Positions 1 to 10,268 of a DNA stretch of 64,000 bases are shown piece by piece. The position numbers and the translations under genes were made by a program. The number at the start of each line of letters is the position of its first letter. The first letter of the stretch is position 1. The DNA is from Enterobacter sp. 638 (GTDB taxonomy: Bacteria > Pseudomonadota > Gammaproteobacteria > Enterobacterales > Enterobacteriaceae), in contig NC_009436.1 of assembly GCF_000016325.1 (NCBI RefSeq), positions 4,402,001 to 4,466,000 of the forward strand, written 5' to 3'. Below the pieces are notes generated by a model. It did not search any database and was not told the DNA's origin. It was given only the letters and a program-made list of their open reading frames with translations.

Positions 1-1
1 C

Positions 2-409
<408 letters not shown>

Positions 410-412
410 TTA

Positions 413-519
413 CCCTCACCCTCCCCTCTCCCAATGGGAGAGGGACTTTTCTGGTTTTCACTCACACGTTACCTGCCGCTTTTTTCCCTCTCCCCGTGGG
501 AGAGGGCCGGGGTGAGGGC
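413..519. repeat. Paired palindromic REP-like element, glpK-glpX gap
   Basis: Two inverted units lie here: CCCTCACCCTCCCCTCTCCC followed by a GGGAGAGGG arm, and then CCCTCTCCCC with GGGAGAGGGCCGGGGTGAGGG. Each unit is itself a hairpin, and the pair forms a large palindrome. The same element recurs at 4473-4590, 14543-14754, 22249-22335, 24315-24385 and 27957-28046. Such BIME-like elements usually act on mRNA 3' ends; the role here is inferred. Confidence 0.85.
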
Positions 520-602
520 ATCAGGCCGCACCGCATCAACCCGCACCCCCTCCCACTCTGTGATAAACTTCGTGCAATTCCTTTTGACTGCACGAGTACC
601 CC

Positions 603-1613
603 ATGAAACGTGAACTTGCCATCGAATTCTCCCGCGTAACCGAAGCCGCCGCCCTCGCAGGCTATAAGTGGTTAGGACGTGGCGACAAAAATATTGCTGA
701 CGGCGCGGCCGTTCATGCGATGCGCATTATGCTCAACCAGGTCAACATTGACGGGACCATTGTCATTGGCGAAGGCGAGATCGACGAAGCGCCCATGCTG
801 TTCATCGGTGAGAAAGTGGGCACCGGCAACGGTGATGCGGTGGATATCGCCGTCGACCCGATTGAAGGCACGCGCATGACGGCGATGGGCCAGGCGAACG
901 CGCTGGCGGTGCTTGCCGTTGGCGATAAAGGCTGCTTCCTCAACGCGCCTGATATGTACATGGAAAAACTAATTGTAGGTCCAGGCGCGAAAGGCGCTAT
1001 CGATCTCAATCTGCCTCTGGCAGATAACCTGCGTAATGTCGCGGCCGCGCTGGGTAAACCGCTCAGTGAACTGACCGTCACTATTCTCGCTAAACCGCGC
1101 CATGACGTCACCATTGCGCATATGCAGCAGCTCGGCGTGCGTGTTTTTGCCATTCCGGATGGCGACGTCGCGGCATCTATTTTGACCTGTATGCCAGACA
1201 GCGAAGTCGACGTGCTGTACGGCATTGGTGGCGCGCCGGAAGGCGTAGTGTCCGCTGCGGTGATTCGCGCGCTGGATGGCGATATGCAGGGTCGCCTGCT
1301 GGCTCGTCATGACGTGAAGGGTGACAGCGAAGAGAACCGTCGCATCGGCGAACAGGAGCTGGCGCGCTGCAAAGCGATGGGCATTGAAGCGAATAAAGTG
1401 CTGTCCCTGGATGATATGGCGCGCAGCGATAACGTGATCTTCTCGGCAACCGGCATCACCAAAGGCGACCTGCTGGACGGCATCACCCGCAAGGGCAATA
1501 TGGCCACCACTGAAACGCTGCTGATTCGCGGAAAATCACGCACTATCCGTCGCATCCAGTCGATTCATTATCTGGATCGCAAAGACCCAAATGTTCAAAC
1601 TCACATCCTGTAA
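603..1613 (+). CDS. glpX: Fructose-1,6-bisphosphatase class II
   Basis: This 336-residue protein has the same length as E. coli GlpX. It hydrolyses fructose 1,6-bisphosphate to fructose 6-phosphate in gluconeogenesis on glycerol. Visible family motifs are IGEGEIDEAPM, which carries the metal-binding acidic residues, and DPIEGT, both typical of the Li+-sensitive phosphatase fold. No strong Shine-Dalgarno sequence precedes the ATG, but the N-terminus MKRELAIEFSRVTEAAA is the family one. It lies downstream of glpK and a repeat pair, which may uncouple its level from glpK. Confidence 0.97.
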   Translation: MKRELAIEFSRVTEAAALAGYKWLGRGDKNIADGAAVHAMRIMLNQVNIDGTIVIGEGEIDEAPMLFIGEKVGTGNGDAVDIAVDPIEGTRMTAMGQANALAVLAVGDKGCFLNAPDMYMEKLIVGPGAKGAIDLNLPLADNLRNVAAALGKPLSELTVTILAKPRHDVTIAHMQQLGVRVFAIPDGDVAASILTCMPDSEVDVLYGIGGAPEGVVSAAVIRALDGDMQGRLLARHDVKGDSEENRRIGEQELARCKAMGIEANKVLSLDDMARSDNVIFSATGITKGDLLDGITRKGNMATTETLLIRGKSRTIRRIQSIHYLDRKDPNVQTHIL

Positions 1614-1634
1614 GGTGATTTGATCAATAGAGCT

Positions 1635-1656
1635 TTCCGGCCCCGCTGGGCTGGAA
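1635..1656 (+). other. Hairpin in glpX-fpr gap
   Basis: TTCCGGCCC, loop CGCT, GGGCTGGAA forms a 9-bp stem with one mismatch (G·U possible on one strand) just after glpX. No T-run follows, so it is not a clear rho-independent terminator. It could stabilise the glpX 3' end. Confidence 0.4.
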
Positions 1657-1709
1657 ATCTCCCCGGCAAGAACGGAAGATAGAAACAGATATCAGCACAG
1701 GAGATCGTC

Positions 1710-2456
1710 ATGGCGGACTGGGTAACAGGTAAAGTCACAAAAGTAACGTTCTGGACCGATGCGCTTTTTAGTATCACCGTTCATGCCCCCATTCATCCGT
1801 TCACGGCCGGGCAATTCGCCAAGCTGGGGCTGGAAATTGACGGCGAGCGCGTGCAGCGCGCCTATTCCTACGTCAATGCGCCGGACAATCCGGATCTCGA
1901 GTTTTATCTGGTGACCGTTCCTGACGGCAAACTCAGCCCGCGCCTGGCTGCGCTTCAGCCCGGTGATGACGTTCTGATGGTCAGCGAAGCCGCTGGTTTC
2001 TTTGTGCTGGAAGAGATCCCCGACTGCGACACCCTGTGGATGCTGGCAACCGGTACGGCCATCGGCCCTTATCTGTCGATTCTGCAATACGGGAAGGATC
2101 TGGAGCGATTCAAAAATATCGTTCTGGTGCATGCCGCACGCTACGCCGCCGATCTGAGCTATCTGCCGCTGATGCAGGAGCTTGAAAAACGCTACGCAGG
2201 AAAGTTGAAAATCCAGACGGTGGTCAGCCGTGAAACGGTTGATGGTGCGCTCACCGGACGTGTTCCGGCGCTGATTGAAAGCGGTGAACTTGAATCCGCC
2301 GTGGGTTTACAGATGAATGCGGAAACCAGCCACGTGATGCTCTGCGGCAACCCGCAGATGGTGCGTGATACCCAGCAGTTGCTGAAAGACACCCGGCAGA
2401 TGACCAAACATTTGCGCCGCCGACCGGGCCATATGACTGCTGAACACTACTGGTAA
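1710..2456 (+). CDS. fpr: Ferredoxin/flavodoxin-NADP+ reductase
   Basis: This 248-residue FAD enzyme transfers electrons between NADPH and flavodoxin or ferredoxin. R50-A-Y-S53 is the FAD-binding RxYS motif of the N-terminal barrel, ATGTAIGPYLSIL is the NADP phosphate-binding loop, and the C-terminus HYW matches the short-tailed bacterial class. An AGGAGA-type ribosome site precedes the ATG. It is SoxRS-regulated in E. coli, but I could not confirm a soxbox here. Its stop abuts the stop of convergent yiiR with no gap. Confidence 0.96.
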   Translation: MADWVTGKVTKVTFWTDALFSITVHAPIHPFTAGQFAKLGLEIDGERVQRAYSYVNAPDNPDLEFYLVTVPDGKLSPRLAALQPGDDVLMVSEAAGFFVLEEIPDCDTLWMLATGTAIGPYLSILQYGKDLERFKNIVLVHAARYAADLSYLPLMQELEKRYAGKLKIQTVVSRETVDGALTGRVPALIESGELESAVGLQMNAETSHVMLCGNPQMVRDTQQLLKDTRQMTKHLRRRPGHMTAEHYW

Positions 2457-2876
2457 TTAGCGGAACTTCACGTCCAGCGTGTCCTTGCCGTATTTATTCT
2501 CGCTCTGGGTGCCCACGAACGCGCCCAGATCGATGATAGTCATGACAAAAATCACCGTCGGAATGAGTTTCCCTACCACCCAAGGTAGGACCGACGGCAG
2601 TATCGCCCAGTGACCCGCCACCAGCATCCACGCCAGAGGGATCAGCAGCGCCCACAAACCGGAACGGCCCCTGTCATGCAGACGTTTAACGATCACGGAA
2701 GCCGTTGGCCACAGCAGACACACCAGCGCAAACGCTGCCGTTTGGGTGCCCAGCCAGTTGCTGTAGGCCAGGCCGAAAAGCACCAGCATCGCGACAATCC
2801 ACGTCACGATCCAAATCCAAAAATCACGGCGTCCAATACGCCCTTTGAATGAAAACAGCCACTGCTGTATGGTCAT
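2457..2876 (-). CDS. yiiR: DUF805 inner-membrane protein YiiR
   Basis: A 139-residue protein beginning MTIQQWLFSFKGRIGRRDFW, the DUF805 signature (F-x-G-R-x-x-R-x-x-F/W). Four hydrophobic segments follow, with a KRLHDRGRSG cytoplasmic loop between them. The frame extends 20 codons further upstream, but the chosen ATG has AAGGAA about 7 bases upstream and matches the E. coli N-terminus. Function unknown. It is convergent with fpr (stops adjacent) and divergent from yiiQ. Confidence 0.9.
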   Translation of the reverse strand: MTIQQWLFSFKGRIGRRDFWIWIVTWIVAMLVLFGLAYSNWLGTQTAAFALVCLLWPTASVIVKRLHDRGRSGLWALLIPLAWMLVAGHWAILPSVLPWVVGKLIPTVIFVMTIIDLGAFVGTQSENKYGKDTLDVKFR

Positions 2877-2988
2877 GTCAGGTTCCTTATTATCGTCTGC
2901 CGCGTAGTTTACCCTGGAGTGCCGACCTTTTGACAAGCCGGGCAGATATCGTTTTAATCATGAGCAATGACCGCCAGGGATAATATTG

Positions 2989-3585
2989 ATGAAAAGATGG
3001 ACTCACCCGATTCTGCTGTGTTTAACGATGCTGAGCACCAGCTTTTCCCTGCACGCCAATGACGCCTCTCCCCCTGCGACTGCGCCGTATCTTCTGCAAG
3101 GCGCACCGTCGTTCGATCAATCGATCAGTCAGTTCCGCGAAACGTTCAACAAAGACAATCCCGCGCTGGCGCTGGGTGAGTTCCGCGCGATAGACGGCGC
3201 AAAAGACACGCCTACCCTGACGCGTGCGGCCAGTAAAATTAACGAAAATCTGTACGCCTCGACTGCACTTGAACGCGGCACGTTAAAAATCAAAAGCATG
3301 CAAATCACCTGGCTGCCGATTCAAGGCCCGGAACAGAAAGCCGCCAAAGCCAAAGCGCTGGAGTATATGAGCGCGATTTTGCGAGCCTTCACCCCGATTT
3401 TGACCAAAGCGCAAAGCCAGCAAAAGCTGCAAAAATTGCTGACCGCCGGTAAAAACAAACGTTACTACGCCGAAACAGACGGCGCGATTCGCTATGTGGT
3501 CGCAGATCACGGCGAAAAGGGGCTGACCTTCGCCGTTGAACCGATTAAGCTGGCGCTATCTGACACACTCGGAGGGGCGAATTAA
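2989..3585 (+). CDS. yiiQ: DUF1454 periplasmic protein YiiQ
   Basis: 198 residues starting MKRWTHPILLCLTMLSTSFSLHA, a clear Sec signal peptide likely cut after LHA. The body matches E. coli YiiQ (for example NENLYASTALERGTLKIKS and GEKGLTFAVEPIKLALS). An in-frame TTG lies directly before the ATG, and ATG is preferred. Function unknown. It precedes tpiA by about 110 bp, as in E. coli. Confidence 0.9.
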   Translation: MKRWTHPILLCLTMLSTSFSLHANDASPPATAPYLLQGAPSFDQSISQFRETFNKDNPALALGEFRAIDGAKDTPTLTRAASKINENLYASTALERGTLKIKSMQITWLPIQGPEQKAAKAKALEYMSAILRAFTPILTKAQSQQKLQKLLTAGKNKRYYAETDGAIRYVVADHGEKGLTFAVEPIKLALSDTLGGAN

Positions 3586-3696
3586 TGACAAAAAGCAAAG
3601 CCTTTCGAGGGAAAATCTCTATACTGATTCACAGACCATGCTGCCCGTCAGGGCGGCCATAATCCTTAATTCGCTTTAGTAGCGTGGAGAATTGAA

Positions 3697-4464
3697 ATGC
3701 GACATCCTTTAGTGATGGGTAACTGGAAACTGAACGGCAGCCGCCACATGGTAAACGAGCTGATCGCGAACCTGCGTAAAGAGCTGGCTGGCGTGACAGG
3801 CTGTGCTGTAGCGATCGCTCCACCAGACATTTATCTGGATCTGGCTAAACACGCTGCTGACGGCAGCCACATCGTTCTGGGTGCACAGAACGTTGACGTT
3901 AACCTCTCTGGCGCATTCACCGGCGAAACCTCCGCTGAAATGCTGAAAGATATCGGCGCAAAATACATCATCATCGGCCACTCTGAGCGTCGTACTTATC
4001 ACAAAGAGTCTGACGAGCTGATCGCGAAGAAATTCGCTGTGCTGAAAGAGCAGGGTCTGATTCCGGTTCTGTGCATTGGTGAAACCGAAGCAGAAAACGA
4101 AGCAGGCAAAACCGAAGAAGTGTGCGCACGTCAGATCGACGCTGTGCTGAAAACCCAGGGCGCAAGCGCGTTCGAAGGCGTGGTTATCGCTTACGAACCA
4201 GTCTGGGCAATCGGTACTGGCAAATCTGCGACCCCTGCGCAGGCACAGGCTGTTCACAAATTTATCCGTGACCACATTGCGAAAGCCGACGCGAAAGTGG
4301 CTGAGCAAGTGATCATTCAGTACGGCGGTTCCGTTAACGCGGCAAACGCTGCTGAGCTTTTCACCCAGCCGGACATCGACGGCGCGCTGGTTGGCGGTGC
4401 TTCCCTGAAAGCTGACGCTTTCGCGGTGATCGTTAAAGCAGCAGAAGCCGCTAAACAGGCTTAA
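3697..4464 (+). CDS. tpiA: Triosephosphate isomerase
   Basis: A 255-residue TIM barrel that interconverts dihydroxyacetone phosphate and glyceraldehyde 3-phosphate. Catalytic residues are visible: N10/K12 in MGNWKLNG, the histidine of IIGHSERR, the glutamate of [11 protein letters not shown], and phosphate-binding YGGSV and [13 protein letters not shown] lies just before the ATG. It is a single-gene unit followed by a repeat pair. Codon choice looks strongly biased, as expected of a highly expressed gene. Confidence 0.98.
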
Positions 4465-4472
4465 TGGCTTGT

Positions 4473-4590
4473 CCCCTCACCCTCTCCCAACAAGGGAGAG
4501 GAAACCGTTCAGCGTCTTCTTTCCCGAGTGGCGAGATCAATGTCTGAAAGGTTTCTCCCTCTCCCATTGGGAGAGGGCCGGGGTGAGGGG
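4473..4590. repeat. Paired palindromic REP-like element, tpiA 3' side
   Basis: CCCCTCACCCTCTCCC...GGGAGAGG and CTCCCTCTCCC...GGGAGAGGGCCGGGGTGAGGGG in inverted pairing, ending 16 bp before the convergent transporter stop. Same family as at 413-519. It sits between two convergent genes, where it may separate transcripts. Confidence 0.85.
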
Positions 4591-4606
4591 AAATACAGCG
4601 CAGATT

Positions 4607-5911
4607 CTATAATTTCCCCAGCACGCTAAACCATAAGTAATCGAGCGGCAACAGGACCACATAGGTCGCCACTGCCAGCGCCAGACACAGCATCATTCCC
4701 GCCTTTGCAGGCACTTTCCCAAGTCCCATCGCTACCACAATCGGCGACGCCTGATACGGCAACAGCGGCGTGGAATAACCCAACACCTGAATCATAATCA
4801 CCGACAGCAGCGGGAAACCGGTCGCGTCGGAAAAACTCTGCGCCAGCGTGGTGTACAGCGCCGGAACGCCGTTGGCGGTCATGATGAAGTTAAGCGCCGT
4901 GGTGATCCCCGTGAGCGCCAGGAAACTGGTGAAAGGCTTATCCGCGTCCAGCGGCATCAGGTGAAGCAGCGCCTCTCCTACGGCGCTCCCAATTCCCGTC
5001 TGCGTGACGGTGATAGCCAGCCCCAAAATACCCGCCACGTAGATACAGGTGCGCATATTCACGCCCGCTGAAAACTCCTCGCCAGTAATAAAGCCGATGC
5101 GCGGGAGCATCACCACCAGCGATGCCGCCAGCCCGGTCCACGCGGGGCCAATTCCGTGCCAACTCTCCGTCACCCACATCACCAGCACTACCGCCAAAAG
5201 CCAGGCGAGCCGTTTCTCATCGCGTCCCATCGGTTCCGGCGCAGAAACCTCCTGCGGATGTTTCGGTGAGCCGGGGAACAGCCAGCAGATCAGCCCAATC
5301 AGAATCAGTCCTTTCAGAATGCCGAGCACCGGCGTGTGCAGCAGGAGATAAGGCACGTAGTTCAGATGGATGCCGTATGAACCTTCCGCCGCGCCACTCA
5401 TCACCAGATTGGGCACATTAGCGGGCAAAATAGTCGCGGAAAGCTGGAACGTCCCGAAACCCACCGCCAGCGCCAGACCAAACCACGCACGGGAGCCGTC
5501 CGCGATGCTGGCGCGTTTAGCCATCGCAGCCACAATCGGCATCAGCAGCGCGATGCGCCCCATGTTCGACGGCATCACAAACGCCAGGGCATAACTCAGC
5601 AGCACCACAGTTGCCACCATCAACAGCCACGAATCGGTCAGTTTTGCCGATAGCGCTCGCGCCGCCCTGTCCGCCAGGCCGGTTTTGCGAATCGCCACAC
5701 CGAGCACAAATCCGCTGAAGACCAGCCAGAATGCCGATGATGCAAAGCCTCCGAAAATGACATCCGCAGGGGCAATTTTGGCGATCATCGCTGCCGTAAA
5801 GAACAGCAGCGCGGTGATAAATTCCGGCAGGAGCGAGGTCGCCCACAGCACGATGGTGATGCCAACAATGAGCGAGGGCAGAAAAAGAGGGTGAGTAAAC
5901 CAGAGCGACAT
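4607..5911 (-). CDS. SLC13/DASS-family anion:sodium symporter-like permease
   Basis: 434 residues with about 11-12 hydrophobic helices. The early LLPEFITALLFFTAAMIAKIAPADVIFGGFASSAFWLVFSGFVLG and the late TANGVPALYTTLAQSF...YQASPIVVAMGLGKVP stretches are typical of divalent-anion/Na+ symporters (CitT/SLC13 and arsenite-antiporter-like folds). The substrate is not evident; di- or tricarboxylate or sulfate are options. AGGAGA lies upstream of the ATG. No such gene occupies the tpiA-cdh junction in E. coli K-12, so this is accessory here. Sbp and cdh neighbours do not settle the substrate. Confidence 0.8.
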   Translation of the reverse strand: MSLWFTHPLFLPSLIVGITIVLWATSLLPEFITALLFFTAAMIAKIAPADVIFGGFASSAFWLVFSGFVLGVAIRKTGLADRAARALSAKLTDSWLLMVATVVLLSYALAFVMPSNMGRIALLMPIVAAMAKRASIADGSRAWFGLALAVGFGTFQLSATILPANVPNLVMSGAAEGSYGIHLNYVPYLLLHTPVLGILKGLILIGLICWLFPGSPKHPQEVSAPEPMGRDEKRLAWLLAVVLVMWVTESWHGIGPAWTGLAASLVVMLPRIGFITGEEFSAGVNMRTCIYVAGILGLAITVTQTGIGSAVGEALLHLMPLDADKPFTSFLALTGITTALNFIMTANGVPALYTTLAQSFSDATGFPLLSVIMIQVLGYSTPLLPYQASPIVVAMGLGKVPAKAGMMLCLALAVATYVVLLPLDYLWFSVLGKL

Positions 5912-5984
5912 ACCTGTCTCCTGTCGATTTTTTCAGCAAGTCTACGGCGACAGGCAGGGCGAGTAAACGCTATTTATGGTGGGG

Positions 5985-6728
5985 TCAATTCAGGATATCG
6001 CATTGATGATCCTGTAATTCCTCAGCAGATGCGCGGTTAAGTACCAGTAAATTTCGCTCGGTCGCCAGCAGCACAAACGAACCGTCGGACTGCTGTGCCA
6101 TCGCCATGGCAAACCGCCCCATGTGCTCACGCGCTTGTGGCAGTTCTTGCGCCAGCATCATAAACGGGCTGCGTTTGACCAACTCGGCTTCCGTCACCCG
6201 CCGCGCAAGATACTCATGCCCTTCCAGTCCGCCAGGAAACGGCAGCCACTGCGTGCTAATTTGTCCCTGATTCGCATCCAGCTTTTCGCGCACGTCAGGA
6301 CGCAGGCAGGAGATGTGAATATGAAAATGATTTTGCGTGCGCCCGGTCGGCGAATTAATCGTGAGTGCGATGGCGCTGTCCGGCACTTCCGTACCGCGCT
6401 TCATGCTCATAAAGTTGCGCGATTGCCACGCCAGCCAGAAGAAATTCGGCGTCTGCGGCTCGGTCAGCAGCGGGCTTTCGGTACCGTTGATACGGTACGT
6501 CGGCATTAGCAGATATTGCAGCGGCCCGTTGCGATCTTTAAACACCACGTAACCGGCATCCGGTTTCACCTGCGCGCACGGCGCGGGATTACGGTGCTGT
6601 TGCTGATTCACAAGACACTGTTCGAGAACGATATGGCGCAGTGCGTCAGGATTACCGGACTTCATCCACAACCAGCCGCCCGCTACAGCCACACTGACGA
6701 CCAGCGCCAGTACGATAAGTTTTTTCAT
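5985..6728 (-). CDS. cdh: CDP-diacylglycerol pyrophosphatase
   Basis: 247 residues from [21 protein letters not shown], a single N-terminal membrane anchor. The enzyme hydrolyses CDP-diacylglycerol to phosphatidate and CMP at the inner membrane. The HIT-like motif HFHIHISC is present in the middle of the protein. The frame runs 26 codons further upstream, but this ATG gives the E. coli-like N-terminus. It lies downstream of the sbp terminator, so it probably has its own promoter. Confidence 0.93.
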   Translation of the reverse strand: MKKLIVLALVVSVAVAGGWLWMKSGNPDALRHIVLEQCLVNQQQHRNPAPCAQVKPDAGYVVFKDRNGPLQYLLMPTYRINGTESPLLTEPQTPNFFWLAWQSRNFMSMKRGTEVPDSAIALTINSPTGRTQNHFHIHISCLRPDVREKLDANQGQISTQWLPFPGGLEGHEYLARRVTEAELVKRSPFMMLAQELPQAREHMGRFAMAMAQQSDGSFVLLATERNLLVLNRASAEELQDHQCDILN

Positions 6729-6784
6729 CACGCGTTCCCTGTATCCAGTTGAAGCGAAAGAGTAACGCAAAATGATGACCAAAT

Positions 6785-6813
6785 AAAAACCCGGCGGATT
6801 TCTCACGCCGGGT
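6785..6813 (-). terminator. Rho-independent terminator after sbp
   Basis: On the minus strand ACCCGGCG, a 9-base loop and CGCCGGGT are followed by TTTTATTT. It sits 24 bp beyond the sbp stop. Confidence 0.85.
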
Positions 6814-6836
6814 CTGGTGTCATGCGGGTTGAACGC

Positions 6837-7826
6837 TTAGCGTTTGCTGATCTGGTCGAACGTGCCGCCGTTAGAGAAGTGCTCTTTCTGCGCTTTCGCC
6901 CAGCCGCCGAACTCTTCGTCAATGGTGAACAGCTTCAGTTTCGGGAACGCGCTATCATATTTCTTCGCTACTTCCGGGTCGCGTGGACGATAGAAGTTTT
7001 TCGCTGCGATTTCCTGGCCTTCTGGAGAGTAGAGATACTTCAGATAGGCTTCGGCCACCGCTTTGGTGTCTTTTTTCTCAACCACTTTATCGACGATAGA
7101 AACGGTCGGTTCCGCCAGAATCGATTCGCTCGGGGTGACAATTTCGAACTTATCTTTGTCCAGTTCATGGGTTGCCAGCAGCGCTTCGTTTTCCCATGCA
7201 ATCAGCACGTCACCGATGCCGCGTTCTACGAAGGTATTGGTTGCGCCGCGCGCGCCGGAATCCAGCACTTCGACGTTTTTGAACAGGGACTTCACGAAAT
7301 CCTGTGCTTTGGCCTGGTCACCGTTGTTATGGTGCAGCGCGTAGCCCCAGGCTGCCAGGTAGTTCCAGCGTGCGCCGCCGGAGCTTTTCGGGTTCGGGGT
7401 GATCACGGAAACGCCCGGTTTAATCAGATCGTTCCAGTCATGAATTTGTTTTGGATTACCTTTGCGCACCAGGAAGACGATGGTGGAGGTATACGGCGCG
7501 GAATTGTCCGGCAGACGTTTAATCCAGTTTTTATCAATACGACCGCGCTCAGCGATGGCGTCTACGTCATAGGCCAGCGCCAGGGTGACCACATCCGCTT
7601 CGATGCCGTTAATGACAGAGGTAGCCTGTTTACCGGAGCCGCCATGCGATTGGCGAATCACCACGTTATCGCCGGTCTCCTGCTTGTAGTGTGCCGCGAA
7701 CGCTTTGTTGTATTGATCGTACAGTTCACGCGTCGGATCGTACGACACGTTCAGTAACTGGATGTCTTTTGCCAGAACGCTGGTCGATGCCAGCAATAAC
7801 GTTAAACCCACGCCCCATTTGTTCAT
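6837..7826 (-). CDS. sbp: Periplasmic sulfate-binding protein
   Basis: 329 residues, the E. coli Sbp length, with signal peptide [19 protein letters not shown]. Mature Sbp binds sulfate or thiosulfate and delivers it to the CysTWA ABC importer. Sulfate-pocket stretches [11 protein letters not shown] and [16 protein letters not shown] are intact. It is monocistronic with its own terminator. CysB control is known for the family, but I did not identify a CysB site. Confidence 0.97.
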   Translation of the reverse strand: MNKWGVGLTLLLASTSVLAKDIQLLNVSYDPTRELYDQYNKAFAAHYKQETGDNVVIRQSHGGSGKQATSVINGIEADVVTLALAYDVDAIAERGRIDKNWIKRLPDNSAPYTSTIVFLVRKGNPKQIHDWNDLIKPGVSVITPNPKSSGGARWNYLAAWGYALHHNNGDQAKAQDFVKSLFKNVEVLDSGARGATNTFVERGIGDVLIAWENEALLATHELDKDKFEIVTPSESILAEPTVSIVDKVVEKKDTKAVAEAYLKYLYSPEGQEIAAKNFYRPRDPEVAKKYDSAFPKLKLFTIDEEFGGWAKAQKEHFSNGGTFDQISKR

Positions 7827-7925
7827 CGCCCAACTCTCTTAAAGTAGTGTTTTGATGAATGCAGCGTGCCAGAAAGAGAACCAATCATTAAAGAATAAAA
7901 AAAGATTGGCTATAACTTAGGGGAA

Positions 7926-7957
7926 TAAACACCCCTCTCTGACGGGAAGAGGGGTGT
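7926..7957 (-). terminator. Probable terminator after pfkA
   Basis: A 10-bp perfect stem (ACACCCCTCT at 7929-7938 paired with AGAGGGGTGT at 7948-7957) lies just beyond the pfkA stop. On the minus strand it is followed by TTTATT, a short U-tract. Confidence 0.7.
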
Positions 7958-7963
7958 CTGCTA

Positions 7964-8926
7964 TCAATACAGTTTTTTCGCGCAGTCCAGCCAGTCACCT
8001 TTGAACGGACGCTTCATGCTTTCGATCGCGTCAACGATGTCATGGTGAACCAGTTTTTCGTTCTGAATACCGACGCAACGACCGCCATGACCCTGCAGCA
8101 GCAGATCGATAGCGTATGCGCCCATGCGGGAGGCCAGAATACGATCGTAAGGACCCGGGGAACCGCCGCGCTGGATGTGACCCAGAACCGTAGCGCGCGT
8201 TTCGCGCTTGGTTTCGGTTTCGATGTATTTTGCCAGCTCGTCCACATCACAGATGTGTTCGGTAATCGCCACGATGGCGTGTTTTTTGCCTTTCGCGATA
8301 CCGGCTTTGATTTCGTTGACCAGATCTTCACGGCTGAATTCCACTTCTGGAACAACGATGAACTCACAGCCGCCTGCAATGGCCGCAGCCAGGGTCAGGT
8401 CGCCGCAGTAACGGCCCATCACTTCAACGATGGAAATACGCTGGTGAGAAGAAGAGGTGTCACGCAGACGGTCAATCGCTTCAACAACAGTACCGAGGGC
8501 AGTAAAGAAACCAATGGTGTAGTCGGTGCCTTTGATGTCGTTATCGATGGTGCCCGGCAGACCGATACATGGGAAGCCCATTTCAGTCAGGCGTTTTGCG
8601 CCCATATAAGAACCGTCACCGCCGATAACCACTAACGCGTCCAGGCCGCGTTTTTTCATGTTTTCGATTGCCACCTGGCGGATGTGCTCTTCGCGGAATT
8701 CCGGGAAGCGCGCGGAACCGAGGAAGGTGCCGCCACGGTTAATCATGTCAGATACGCTGTAGCGATCGAGCTGAACCATGCGGTCTTCATACAGACCCAG
8801 GTAGCCGTCATAAACGCCAAAAATTTCCAGACCTTCCGTCAATGCTGCACGCACAACACCACGAATTGCCGCGTTCATGCCTGGGGCATCACCGCCGCTT
8901 GTCAACACACCGATTTTCTTAATCAT
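7964..8926 (-). CDS. pfkA: ATP-dependent 6-phosphofructokinase I
   Basis: 320 residues, identical in length to E. coli PfkA. It phosphorylates fructose 6-phosphate in glycolysis. The ATP loop [15 protein letters not shown] (from residue 9), GGDGSYMGA (about 102-110), catalytic PGTIDNDI with D127, and [12 protein letters not shown] are present. AGAGG precedes the ATG. A long hairpin lies about 55 bp upstream of the start (8982-9035). Confidence 0.98.
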
Positions 8927-8981
8927 GACTACCTCTGAACTTAGGAATGCAAAATGAAATCTGTTGCCGGAAGAGGTCTAT

Positions 8982-9035
8982 ACCCGAAATATTTCAATTT
9001 GCAGGAAAGCACGGGCAACTTGAAATATAACGGGT
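8982..9035. repeat. Long imperfect inverted repeat upstream of pfkA
   Basis: ACCCG AA ATATTTCAA T TTGC (8982-9002) pairs with GCAA C TTGAAATAT AA CGGGT (9015-9035), giving 18 pairs interrupted by symmetric AA·AA and T·C mismatches around a 12-base loop. It resembles enterobacterial intergenic hairpin repeats with a CCCGAATATTTCAA-type arm. Whether it affects pfkA is unknown. Confidence 0.75.
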
Positions 9036-9148
9036 CGATTCAACCAACCAATACTGCAAATAGTATATCAACCACTTCCAGCTGAATTGATTCAGGTCAG
9101 CCCCAATGGTGGTAATTTATCCACAAAATGCTGGCCTGGCTCACTTTT

Positions 9149-10051
9149 TTACAACGAATTACGAAAGCTCAAATGTCCTGGTACGACTGAGCAGGGATCC
9201 TGGTGAATAATGACGTCCGACCCCGGGAAACGCTGCAAAATCGCCTGTTCAACCTGCTCAGCAATCACATGCGCCTGAACCAGCGGCAGGTTATCTTCCA
9301 TTTCTAAATGAATCTGAATAAAGCGGGTCGGCCCTGACTGCCGCGTACGAAGATCGTGAGCACCACTGACGCCCGGCCAGGAGGTGACGATATCAAAGAT
9401 GTCTGCTCGTTCTGCATCGGGCAGCGCGCGGTCAAGAAGCGATTGCACAGCCTCATAACCCATTCGCAAGGCGCTGTATAAAATATAGATCCCAATCCCT
9501 AACGCAAATATTGCGTCGGCACGATGCCATCCATACCATGCGAGTCCGAGCGCAACAAGAATCGCACCATTCATCATAACATCAGACTGATAATGAAGCA
9601 TATCTGCCCGTACCGCCTGACTTTGCGTTTTGCGAACAACCCAGCGCTGGAACGTTACCAGAACAATTGTGCTAATAAGTGCTATAACCGTCACGACCAC
9701 GCCAACACCCGGATCTTTCATGGGGACGGGCGAGGCCAAATGCTGAATACCGGTTAAAAAGAGAAATAACGCGGAGCCCGAAATAAACATACTTTGCGCC
9801 AGCGCGGCGAGCGATTCTGCTTTGCCGTGGCCGAACGTGTGTTCATCATCCGCAGGTTGCAGAGAATAGCGCACCACCAGCAGATTGGTTAACGACGCGG
9901 CGATGTCGACGAGGGAATCCACCAGTGCCGCCAGAATACTGACCGAGCCGGTGTACCACCACGCAAAGATTTTGATGATTAGCAAACACGACGCCATAAC
10001 CGTCGCGGCGATTGCGGCGCGGCTCACCAGCCGGCCATAGGATTGATTCAT
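9149..10051 (-). CDS. fieF: Iron/zinc cation-efflux pump (CDF family)
   Basis: 300 residues starting [17 protein letters not shown], with AGGAG six bases upstream of the ATG. The CDF transport-site residues D45 and D49 ([13 protein letters not shown]), and H and D in [12 protein letters not shown], are intact. The C-terminal cytoplasmic metal-binding domain has [14 protein letters not shown]. It is a proton-driven exporter of Fe2+/Zn2+ in the inner membrane. Transcribed towards pfkA, as in E. coli. Confidence 0.96.
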   Translation of the reverse strand: MNQSYGRLVSRAAIAATVMASCLLIIKIFAWWYTGSVSILAALVDSLVDIAASLTNLLVVRYSLQPADDEHTFGHGKAESLAALAQSMFISGSALFLFLTGIQHLASPVPMKDPGVGVVVTVIALISTIVLVTFQRWVVRKTQSQAVRADMLHYQSDVMMNGAILVALGLAWYGWHRADAIFALGIGIYILYSALRMGYEAVQSLLDRALPDAERADIFDIVTSWPGVSGAHDLRTRQSGPTRFIQIHLEMEDNLPLVQAHVIAEQVEQAILQRFPGSDVIIHQDPCSVVPGHLSFRNSL

Positions 10052-10106
10052 ACACGCTCCTGTCATGCCCTGCCGCTAGTATAACGGATGCATCAGGAGG
10101 TAAAGC

Positions 10107-10268
10107 ATGAATAAACGGTTAACAAATCAGAATGAAGCGGATAAAAACATCACCGCCATTTTTAAAGCGATCGGTTCGTCATTGCCAAAGTACCTTCCTG
10201 AAGGGTTGGGCTTTTCTGTGGCTCAAGAAGCGTCAGGATCGTCTGACCAATGTAGTTGCTCCAGTTAA
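10107..10268 (+). other. Possible 53-codon small ORF overlapping the 3' end of the serine hydrolase gene
   Basis: A near-perfect ribosome site (AGGAGG six bases before ATG 10107) starts a frame MNKRLTNQNEADKNITAI that ends at TAA 10266-10268. The first 18 codons lie outside the opposing gene and the rest run antisense through its last 107 bases. It may be the truncated head of a gene cut when the lipoprotein gene was inserted. I do not recognise the product. Confidence 0.35.

Noticed and set aside
6822..7757. 311-codon plus-strand frame
   Set aside because: Antisense to sbp, a clear sulfate-binding protein with signal peptide.
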